NCBI RefSeq assembly: GCF_018991925.1
Contig: NW_024748870.1
Coordinates: 2,459,030 to 2,523,029 of the forward strand
Length of the DNA: 64,000 nt
Origin: Homarus americanus
Taxonomy: Eukaryota; Arthropoda; Malacostraca; Decapoda; Nephropidae
Reading direction: 5' to 3'
A program made the translations under genes and the position numbers. The notes under the pieces are model-generated. The model ran no database searches. It saw only the letters and a list, made by a program, of their open reading frames with translations, and was not told where the DNA came from. Shown piece after piece: positions 38,330 to 46,927 of this stretch; the stretch's first letter is position 1; every line of letters starts with the position of its first letter.

Positions 38330-41308
38330 GTGTGTGTGTAGAGGAGGACGAGGTGTGTGTACAGGAGGACAAGGTGTGTGTACAGGTGTATGTGTGTGTG
38401 TAGAGGGTGGACGAGGTACAGGAGGACAAGGTGTGTGTACAGGTGTATGTGTGTGTGTAGAGGTGGACGGGGTGTGTGTACAGGAGACAAGGTGTGTGTA
38501 CAGGTGTATGTGTGTGTGTAGAGGATGGACGGGGTGTGTGTACAGGAAACAAGGTGTGTACAGGTGTATGTGTGTGTGTAGAGGATGGACGGGGTGTGTG
38601 TACAGGAAGACAAGGTGTGTGTACAGGTGTATGTGTGTGTGTAGAGGATGGACGGGGTGTGTACAGGAGGACAAGGTATGTGTACAGGTGTGTATGTGTG
38701 TGTGTAGAGGAGACGAGGTGTGTGTACAGGAGGACAAGGTGTGTACAGGTGTATGTGTGTGTGTAGAGGTGGACGGGGTGTGTGTACAGGAGGACAAGGT
38801 ATGTGTACAGGTGTATGTGTGTGTGTAGAGGGTGGACGAGGTGTGTGTACAGGAGACAAGGTGTGTACAGGTGTATGTGTGTGTAGAGGGTGGACGGGGT
38901 GTGTGTACAGGAGGACAAGGTGTGTGTACAGGTGTATGTGTGTGTGTAGAGGGTGGACAGGGGTGTGTGTACAGGTGTGTGTGTGTGTGAGGTGGACGAG
39001 GTGTGTGTACAGGAGGACAAGGTATGTGTACAGGTGTATGTGTGTGTGTAGAGGTGGACGGGGTGTGTGTACAGGAGGACAAGGTATGTGTGTACAGGTG
39101 TATGTGTGTGTGTGTAGAGGGTGGACGGGGTGTGTGTACAGGAGGACAAGGTGTGTACAGGTGTGTGTGTGTGTAGAGGGTGGACAGGGTGTGTGTACAG
39201 GAGGACAAGGTATGTGTACAGGTGTATGTGTGTGTGTAGAGAGGAGGACGAGGTGTGTGTACAGGAGGACAAGGTATGTGTACAGGTGTATGTGTGTGTG
39301 TGTAGGGTGGACGGGGTGTACAGGAGGACAAGGTATGTGTACAGGTGTGTGTGTGTGTGTAGAGGATGGACGGGGTGTGTGTACAGGAGGACAAGGTGTG
39401 TGTACAGGTGTATGTGTGTGTGTGTAGAGGGTGGACAGGGGTGTGTACAGGAGGACAAGGTATGTGTACAGGTGTATGTGTGTGTGTAGAGGGTGGACAG
39501 GGGTGTGTACAGGTGTGTGTGTGAGGGTGGACAGGGTGTGTGTACAGGAGGACAAGGTATGTACAGGTGTATGTGTGTGTGTAGAGGGTGGACAGGGGTG
39601 TGTACAGGTGTGTGTGTGTGTAGAGGGTGGACAGGGTGTGTGTAGGAGGACCAAGGTATGTGTACAGGTGTATGTGTGTGTAGAGGATGGACGGGGTGTG
39701 TGCGGGAGGACAAGGTGTGTGTACAGGTGTATGTGTGTGTGTAGAGGGTGGACAGGGTGTGTGTACAGGAGGACAAGGTATGTGTACAGGTGTATGTGTG
39801 TGTGTAGGGTGGACGGGGTGTGTGTACAGGAGGACAAGGTATGTGTACAGGTGTATGTGTGTGTAGAGGGTGGACGGGGTGTGTGTACAGGAGGACAAGG
39901 TATGTGTACAGGTGTATGTGTGTGTGTAGAGGGTGGACGGGGTGTGTGTACAGGAGGACAAGGTGTGTGCAGGTGTATGTGTGTGTGTGTAGAGGGTGGA
40001 CGGGGTGTGTGTACAGGAGGACAAGGTATGTGTACAGGTGTGTGTGTGTAGGGTGGACGGGTGTGTGTACAGGAGGACAAGGTGTGTGTACAGGTGTATG
40101 TGTGTGTGTGGTGGACAGGGGTGTGTACAGGAGGACAAGGTATGTGTACAGGTGTATGTGTGTGTAGAGGGTGGACGGGGTGTGTACAGGAGGCAAGGTG
40201 TGTGTACAGGTGTATGTGTGTGTAGAGGGTGGACGGGGTGTACAGGAGGACAAGGTATGTGTACAGGTGTGTGTGTGTGTGTAGAGGGTGGACGGGGTGT
40301 GTGTGTACAGGAGGACAAGGTATGTGCAGTGTATGTGTGTGTGTGTAGAGGGTGGACAGGGTGTGTGTACAGGAGGACGAGGTGTGTGTACAGGTGTATG
40401 TGTGTGTGTGTAGAGGTGGAGGGTGTGTGTACAGGAGGACAAGGTATGTACAGGTGTATGTGTGTGTAGAGGGTGGACAGGGTGTGTACAGGAGGACAGG
40501 TATGTACAGGTGTATGTGTGTGTGTAGAGGATGGACGGGGTGTGTGTACAGGAGGACAAGGTGTGTACAGGTGTATGTGTGTGTGAGAGGGTGGACAGGT
40601 GTGTACAGGAGGACAAGGTATGTGTACAGGGTGTGTGTGTAGAGGGTGGACGGGGTGTGTGTACAGGAGGACAGGGTGTGTGTACAGGGTGTGTGTGTGT
40701 GTGTAGAGGGTGGACAGGGGTGTGTACAGGAGGACAAGGTATGTACAGGTTATGTGTGTGTAGAGGGTGGACGGGGTGTGTGTACAGGAGGACAAGGTAT
40801 GTGTACAGGTGTGTGTGTACAGGTGTGTGTGTGTGTGTAGAGAGTGGACGAGGTGTGTGTAAGGAGGACAAGTGTGGTGTGTGTGTAGAGGGTGGACAGG
40901 TGTGTGTACAGGAGGACAAGGTGTACAGGTGTATGTGTGTGTGTGTAGAGGGTGGACGGGGTGTGTGTACAGGAGGACAAGGTATGTGTACAGGTGTGTG
41001 TGTACAGGTGTGTGTGTGTGTGTGTGTAGAGGGTGGACGAGGTGTGTGTACAGGAGGACAAGTGTGGTGTGTGTAGAGGATGGACGGGGTGTGTGTACAG
41101 GAGGACAAGGTGTGTGTGTACAGGTGTATGTGTGTGTGTGTAGAGGGGTGGACGGGTGTGTGTACAGGAGGACAAGGTATGTGTACAGGTGTGTGTGTGT
41201 GTGTAGGATGGACGGGGTGTGTGTACAGGAGGACAAGGTGTGTGTACAGGTGTATGTGTGTGTGTACAGGAGGACAAGGTGTGTGTACAGGTGTGTGTGT
41301 GTGTGTTT
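38330..41308 (+). repeat. 3-kb minisatellite, roughly 61-65-bp unit
   Basis: About 47 units. Each has GTGTGTGTAGAGGGTGGACG, then GGGTGTGTGTACAGGAGGAC, then AAGGTATGTGTACAGGTGTAT, with GT-length variation. Minus-strand frames up to about 1,030 codons (THTHTP.../PCPPVHTPRPP) arise because C/A-rich repeats lack stops. No Met-led domain, splice sites or non-repeat flank support a protein. Units include AAG|GTATGT (donor-like) and TGTGTGTACAG|G (acceptor-like). Confidence 0.97.
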
Positions 41309-42109
41309 GATGCTCCTCTCTGGACAGTACCTAGACATCGACTACACTGTTATGTTTTTAATTTGAACAAGATACACCTTAGCACTACGAGTTGTGTTCT
41401 CTTGTCAAACGTAATTTAATCGAACCAATGAATCACTTAACGTTATAACCTTACCTTAGGGGGAGGGGGCGAGGCTGCGGCTGCCACCAGATGAATAATG
41501 TTGCTCCGGCGTAGAAAGATCCACAGAATTATGTAAATCATTTAGTTTGATCATATCTTCACTATACAGGTTACGGTGCACTTTAAACTAGTCATTAATA
41601 ATTATCTTGTATTATCCATTGACGATTAAATAAAAAAATCTGTGACTATTCATCCAGATTTCAGGGGAATGAAGAGTTATGACAGATTTGATGTTATAGA
41701 GGAAACCTCCACTGAAGTGTATTAAAACAGGGTGAGTCTAATTACCATTGTGTTTTTTTTTTAAGTGAGTATAGTCAGTGCCGGCCTATGATCGCTATTC
41801 TCATTATCACAATTACCAACCTAATTCTCAGCCACACAGTTCTTCTTCTTCACTTAAGACACAATTTAATCTTCTAACACGTACCGAAAACTCACAGCTG
41901 ATCGTGTCATTCTTTCACCACCACACTATCACCGTTTACAGTCTATTTTCACCGGTTTATTCACCAGAAGCTCTATTGACACTTGTTGTTTTCAATGTTT
42001 ACTTTAGATTCACAGAAAAACGAAGCACTATCAGAGAAGGTAAGTGATCCCATCGGTGTGTGAGTCGATCTCCTGGAAGCTACTGACAAATTGACAATAA
42101 CACCATTAC
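41309..42109. other. Intronic, no gene recognised
   Basis: Low-copy sequence. The 41778-42047 open frame has no domain I recognise. Confidence 0.6.
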
Positions 42110-42453
42110 CAGTGTTGCCAAATGTGGTTGGTGAAAATCAGCTAGATTGACCTGTAGAATCCGCTAGAAATTCCTGTACCTGTACGAAGTTCGAACGTGT
42201 AATGGACATGGGCAGCAGAGGGACGGGGTTGGGTTGCTCATTACTCTGTTTACTTTATTTATTTGTTTTTCTAATTCCAGGGGGAGGACAGAATAGGTTT
42301 TAATTACTAATGCATACGAAATCCGCTAGAACTTCCGCCAAATCCAGTGAAAATGCACCAGAAAATCCGCTATCCGTAAAAGGTCTAGCCATCCGAGTTT
42401 TGAAAGGATAAACCGCTAGATTTAGCTGATTTTCCGCAAAGTTGGCAACACTA
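42110..42453. mobile_element. MITE-like element with CAGTGTTGCCAA termini
   Basis: The left end CAGTGTTGCCAA, then GAAAATCAGCTAGATT, and the right end AATCTAGC-type CTAGATTTAGCTGATTTTCC and TTGGCAACACTA are imperfect reverse complements over about 40 bp. The interior has three ATCCGCTAGAA/ATCCGCTATCC phrases and no transposase frame. Termini of this kind occur in hAT-type elements. An exact 8-bp target duplication is not clear. Confidence 0.75.
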
Positions 42454-43177
42454 AACACTACGTCACCACCACCATGACTCTCAACCAAGGCTGGAAAGTG
42501 TTGATGTTATAATGTAATACTACGCTTTAACACGTAAGATCTTTAACTGCAATATTCTAGATTAATAAATAAATATTCATGAAAATTTAAATTCAAAAAG
42601 AGTTAAAATAAGTGTTGAATATACTAACATAGAGACAGGAATGTAAATATACAGCAATTCAAAGCGCATTCGTGTTAAGTAGGAACACGGCCAAGTTTAC
42701 TGTCTGGTTCAGCCCAAGACATTTACTGAACTTACACCTTTGTATAGTCTATAATGTGATTGTATTCTACTCAATGATGATGATTCCTGCATTATGTTTA
42801 CTCGTCATTCGTTTCATGGGAAAAAAATAATTAAATTTCAGTAAAAGTAGAGAATTCCCTAACACGAAAATGAGTCACTAATTTAGGTGCATATTTAGCA
42901 GTATCTAACATGTTCCCAGAGTCATTAAACTCATCTCTACTTAATAAAGTCTCTTAAATTAAGGATATAGTTTCGAAAGACAGATTCATTAATTACATAA
43001 CAGGTGTTTATTTTTGTGAAGTGGATGGGACAAAATAAATCACTCCATTTTTCTAAACTAAATTGTAATTCCATAATTTTCTTACGTTTATTAGGTTTAT
43101 AGGTTATTATTTTTTTTTCCGATTCTCAACAGACAACGACCATCTAGAACTAACAGTTACCGTTTTTGAACCAACAG
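42454..43177. other. AT-rich intronic sequence up to the exon acceptor
   Basis: No repeat or gene is seen before the acceptor at 43177. Confidence 0.6.
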
Positions 43178-43363
43178 ATCATGGATGGTAACGCCCAAAC
43201 GGAAGTATCCAACAGGAAGAACTTGGGAATGTTTTGTGGAGAGATTGAACAGACAAGAACCTTCATTTCGGAGACTTCCTTCGTCAAAATTATCTTCAAT
43301 GTCAACAACTTCACCGAGGAGACTTACTTCAGCTTTGACTCTCGCGTGGAGCAACAGAAGGAG
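43178..43363 (+). CDS. Gene 1 exon: second half of CUB-like domain 1
   Basis: This 186-bp exon codes 62 residues and is phase 0 at both ends. The acceptor is TTTTTGAACCAACAG and the donor GAG|GTAAGAG. It begins IMDGN, which continues the preceding exon's CENGYIK into the typical CUB pattern of a strand plus an Asp-Gly-Asn turn. It then reads LGMFCGE (the second conserved CUB cysteine with Gly) and later FVKIIFNV and YFSFDSRVEQQKE, the last beta strands of a CUB fold. A second AG lies 40 bases upstream after a better pyrimidine tract (around 43132), but the sequence between is not needed and the chosen acceptor keeps phase with both neighbours. The exon is 32 kb from its upstream neighbour. 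Confidence 0.85.
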
Positions 43364-43477
43364 GTAAGAGGCAACGGAAAGTGGGGGGGGGCAACAGGAG
43401 GGGGGTAGACAACGGGAAGGGGAGACAACAGGAGGGAGGAGGAGGGGTACACAACGGAAGGAAAGGAAATAGACAAC

Positions 43478-43900
43478 AGTATGAGGTTAGCTTAGGTTAG
43501 GTTACGTTAGCTTAGGTTAGGTTACGTTAGCTTAGGTTAGGTTACGTTAGCTTAGGATAGGTTACGTTAGCTTAGGTTAGGTTAGGTTACGTTAGCTTAG
43601 GTTAGGTTACGTTAGCTTAGGTTAGGTTACGTTAGCTTAGGTTAGATTACGTTAGGTTAGGTTAGGTTACGTTAGCTTAGGTTAGATTATGTTAGGTTAG
43701 GTTAGATTACGTTAGCTTAGGTTAGGTTACGTTAGCTTAGGTTAGATTATGTTAGGTTAGGTTAGGTTACGTTAGCTTAGGTTAGGTTACGTTAGCTTAG
43801 GTTAGATTACGTTAGGTTAGGTTAGGTTACGTTAGCTTAGGTTAGATTACGTTAGGTTAGGTTAGGTTAGGTTAGATTACGTTAGGTTAGGTTAGGAAAT
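43478..43900. repeat. TTAGG-derived minisatellite, unit GTTACGTTAGCTTAGGTTAG
   Basis: About 21 copies of a 20-bp unit plus plain GGTTAGGTTAG runs, inside the 1.2-kb intron between the last two exons of gene 1. The unit is four TTAGG-type pentamers with two substitutions. Confidence 0.93.
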
Positions 43901-44129
43901 GCGAAAAATTCATACAGACGAAACGGAGAGAGATAAAACAGCCGATAAAACTGACGAAGAGAATAATTTGATGTTACGGGAGGGAGTCATATCCGAGGAA
44001 GACAACGTAGAAGGCGATGGAGGAGACGCTGACGAGGTATCTCTCTCAAACTTATGACAAATCAAATAAGAGAGAAGTTGGGGGGGGGAGACTCCGCCTG
44101 GTGACGTGAAGACCGGAGCTGGGGAGATG

Positions 44130-44285
44130 ATGTGAGGCTGCGGGAGGAGGAATAGGGGCGGGAGGAGGAAGAGGGGCGGGAGGAGGAAGAGGGGCGGGAG
44201 GAGGAGGGAAGGGAGGAGGGGAAAAGAGGCAAGGGGAGGAAAGAGAGACGGGAAGAGGAGAGGCGAGAGGAGCCAGGAGAGCAGT
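44130..44285. repeat. Purine tract GGAGGAAGAGGGGCGG
   Basis: Imperfect GGGCGGGAGGAGGAAGAGG repeats in the last intron of gene 1. Confidence 0.9.
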
Positions 44286-44586
44286 CGAGGAGTGTGATAT
44301 TCTCTCCGAGTTAATATTTATCGTGTTTATATATATCATGCAATATTCACCTTCAAGTTATGACTCAAGGACCAATCCCTCCATGATAACAAATACCAAC
44401 ATTCATCTTACACATTATTCTTACATTAAATGAGATTTTATTCATAGACAACATGAGCTAAATTATAAAACATACAAACGATAACATGTTCTTCACGACT
44501 CGGGTACAACAGGTGGTTCATGACACTTAATGACACAGGTACAAGAGCGCTTTAACAAACTTACTATGACAACTTCTATGTTACAG

Positions 44587-46653
44587 GTGTTTGGACGGTT
44601 TGGGCCCAATCCAGTGCTTTATCCGTACCGCCGGGGGGAGGTCGTCCCTGGCACCTACTGTGAGAGGGTCTTCACGGATTGCAAGCTGCAGTCGTGCTTT
44701 GTGCAGTCTCCTGGGTACCCGAGTGTTTACCCACGCAATCTACACTGCAAATACTACCTCAACACCCGCATGCCCTTCATTAAGCTCTATATTGAGAATG
44801 AGGAGTTCAACGTCGATGGCCAGCGCTGTGAGAACCCTATGATGTGTCCAATGCGTCCCCTCAGCACCAACTGTCCCTTCGACTTCATCCGGGTTTACGA
44901 CGGCAAGAATGAAGAAGCAGCTCTTATTGGAACGTTCTGTGGAATGGGTCGTTTTCCTCACTCCATCATCGGCTCGGGTCAGGACGTGATGGTGGAGTTT
45001 GTGTCTTCCCCCGCTGGTCCATTCCTTAATACAGGATTCCACTTTAATGTCGGTAACTGGCCCGGTCACGTGGAGTCCAGCGGCTCACGGAATGGAACAT
45101 GTGACTGGGTGTTCTCCAGCGACACGGTTGAACGCGGTCAAGAATCCATCTTCCTGTCGCTGGCTCACTGGTATCCTCCAGGAACTTCCTGCTCTTACTT
45201 AATCCGTGGACGTCCTGACGAAGTAGTCAGGATGTATTTCCCTTCCTTCCGCGTGCGGCCCATCGAGGCTCCCATCCGCCCATATGACGGTGACTGTGGA
45301 GAGACTCTGATCATCTATGACTCAGACCGTGAGGACGATGCGAGGATCATGAAGATGTTTTGTGACACATTTTCTCGGCCATTAGAGAAACACGACTTTA
45401 TATCATCGGGAAGCGCCATGTTTGTCAAATTTGAGAGTCGTACAGGGAGTTACGATGGGTCGTCCCTCTACTACTGGGCACAGTACGACTTCTTCAACAA
45501 CACACACTATGGGAAGCCCGTGGAGGACACACTATGTGATGAACTCTTCGAGTCATTCGTGCGACCAGAGGGCAAGTTTGGGTCTCCCCTCAACACTTTG
45601 CTTTACAAGACTGATGAAGATGTATTATGTCGCTACCACTTCAAGGCCCCACGTTACCAGTATCGTCGTATTCTCCTTACTATAAACTCCACAAACTTCA
45701 AACATAATGATGATGAATGTATGGAATGTCTAAATGATAAAGTAGACAAGCTCAAGATTATTGATCCTTTCCGTAATGGTACAAACGTCTGCATCTGCGA
45801 CAACTGGCTCACAGGACATCGTCTTCCTCCCCACATTGTCTCCAACGGACCTTCTCTGACTCTTGAAATGCATGTCGACCACCGCCACGCTATGCAGAAC
45901 TACTTCAAGTCAGCAACACCAATATTTGAGGGCACCTATAAGTTCATCCACAGCCCCATCTGCGGCCCCACGGTCATTCCCGCCTCTACTGAAGGGAACA
46001 TCGTCTACCCTAAATATGAGCCATACGTGTATGGCGGCTACGGCGAGGACGTCCACTGTATCTGGGAGCTGAGGGTGAAGCAGGAGCGAGATGTCTGGCT
46101 CTATGTAGACCAGCTCGACTTTTCCCTCAATGATTGCTCACTGGAAGTTATCGAAGTGTTTCTGCCTGGCCATGACCGCCCCGAGTTCACCATCTGTGAG
46201 AAGGGAGACACGGCAGACGAGACCAAGACCAGCATCCTGAAGGCCCGAGACCTAACAGAAGGCGCTATCATCATTCACTTTAAGTCGTCAGCACCTGGAC
46301 ACTCAAACTTTAAGTTAACTTGGACGGAGTTATTTGAGTTGCCCAGGAACAGTGACGGCACTGTCATGACCTCCAAACTGATGGCACCGGGGGAGTGTGA
46401 GTTCGTGTGTCCTGGTCAGGCGGCTTGTATCCATGATGACTTGGTGTGTAATGGCGTCCGCAACTGTCCAGGCAACAGCTCTGGCGCAGCCCAGCACGAC
46501 GAGGCGCCTGAGATCTGCTTCTCTCGAACAGGCTCTAAGTTCAACTACGTGGCTCTAGGGCTGGGTGCTGCCGGCGGCACTGTGGTGGCCGTGGCGGTCA
46601 TCATCCTCGTGTGCCGCAACTGTCGCAAACGACCCGACGACAACACCTACTAA
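44587..46653 (+). CDS. Gene 1 terminal exon: CUB-like domains 2-5, LDLa, transmembrane helix
   Basis: The acceptor TATGTTACAG|GTG opens a 688-codon exon ending at TAA. The open frame extends left to 44530, but that part is intronic. Numbering from the exon start: CUB 2 at about 25-155, with the signature SPGYPSVYPRNLHC at 41-54 and FDFIRVYDG and GTFCG further on; CUB 3 at about 165-325 (CSYLIRG, LIIYDSD, KMFCDTF); CUB 4 at about 335-480 (CRYHFKAP, LKIIDP); CUB 5 at about 482-600 (HCIWELRV, LEVIEVF). An LDLa module with six cysteines lies at 605-645 (CEFVCPGQAACI to EIC), a hydrophobic Gly/Ala/Val-rich helix at about 654-675, and the tail CRNCRKRPDDNTY follows. Several N-X-S/T sites occur in the ectodomain. 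The product is a cell-surface receptor or co-receptor with the ectodomain outside; the ligand is unknown. Unlike CUB proteases, there is no catalytic domain. This is the longest clean coding exon in the window. Confidence 0.95.
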   Translation: MFGRFGPNPVLYPYRRGEVVPGTYCERVFTDCKLQSCFVQSPGYPSVYPRNLHCKYYLNTRMPFIKLYIENEEFNVDGQRCENPMMCPMRPLSTNCPFDFIRVYDGKNEEAALIGTFCGMGRFPHSIIGSGQDVMVEFVSSPAGPFLNTGFHFNVGNWPGHVESSGSRNGTCDWVFSSDTVERGQESIFLSLAHWYPPGTSCSYLIRGRPDEVVRMYFPSFRVRPIEAPIRPYDGDCGETLIIYDSDREDDARIMKMFCDTFSRPLEKHDFISSGSAMFVKFESRTGSYDGSSLYYWAQYDFFNNTHYGKPVEDTLCDELFESFVRPEGKFGSPLNTLLYKTDEDVLCRYHFKAPRYQYRRILLTINSTNFKHNDDECMECLNDKVDKLKIIDPFRNGTNVCICDNWLTGHRLPPHIVSNGPSLTLEMHVDHRHAMQNYFKSATPIFEGTYKFIHSPICGPTVIPASTEGNIVYPKYEPYVYGGYGEDVHCIWELRVKQERDVWLYVDQLDFSLNDCSLEVIEVFLPGHDRPEFTICEKGDTADETKTSILKARDLTEGAIIIHFKSSAPGHSNFKLTWTELFELPRNSDGTVMTSKLMAPGECEFVCPGQAACIHDDLVCNGVRNCPGNSSGAAQHDEAPEICFSRTGSKFNYVALGLGAAGGTVVAVAVIILVCRNCRKRPDDNTY

Positions 46654-46819
46654 ATAAACTATGCAAACTATAGGAGCCACAACACACACAAGAGGCAGCT
46701 CGACCAAGTGTCTACAAAAGCCGAGTGTCGAAGAACAACAGTTGTTGTGCACCAGAGACCATGACGTACTGTACACAGGAGAGAAACACAAGTTTATAAC
46801 AAGAACCCAATATATGTTG

Positions 46820-46927
46820 TGTGGAGCACCGAGGGTATGGTCAGAGCTAGTGACGTGTGGAGCACCGAGGGTATGGTCAGAGCTAGTGACGTGTGGAGCA
46901 CCGAGGGTATGGTCAGAGCTAGTGACT
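46820..46927 (+). repeat. 36-bp tandem triplication in the gene 1 3' region
   Basis: Three copies of GTGTGGAGCACCGAGGGTAT + GGTCAGAGCTAGTGAC, essentially identical, about 170 bp after the stop codon, so probably in the 3' UTR. Confidence 0.95.

Larger units (their letters stand above)
10974..46653 (+). other. Gene 1 span (partial at 5'): five-CUB / LDLa type I membrane protein
   Basis: Three exons join in frame across two introns: 10974-11188, 43178-43363 and 44587-46653. The product has CUB-like domain 1 (split over the first two exons), CUB-like domains 2-5, an LDLa module, a transmembrane helix and a 13-residue basic tail (last exon). This order (five CUB, one LDLa, one TM) matches my recollection of nematode LEV-10, a synaptic acetylcholine-receptor clustering protein. 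That is an architectural comparison only. The first visible exon begins in phase 2, so at least one upstream exon with the signal peptide is missing. I found no convincing candidate in 1-10973. The first intron is about 32 kb and almost entirely repetitive; the second is 1.2 kb. An AATAAA overlaps the stop codon (46653-46658) and another lies near 47454; neither is proven as the poly(A) signal. Confidence 0.8.

Noticed and set aside
38246..41338. A minus-strand open frame of about 1,030 codons, rich in Thr, His and Pro, plus several overlapping frames of 800-940 codons.
   Set aside because: It is a direct translation of the 61-65-bp minisatellite. All frames of the C/A-rich strand lack stops, the frame changes at every indel, and no signal, splice sites or non-repeat domain is present.
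44530..44586. A 19-codon upstream extension of the last gene 1 exon starting at ATG 44530.
   Set aside because: A clear acceptor TTACAG|GTG at 44586 keeps phase 0 with the upstream exon, and the extension has no CUB-like sense.
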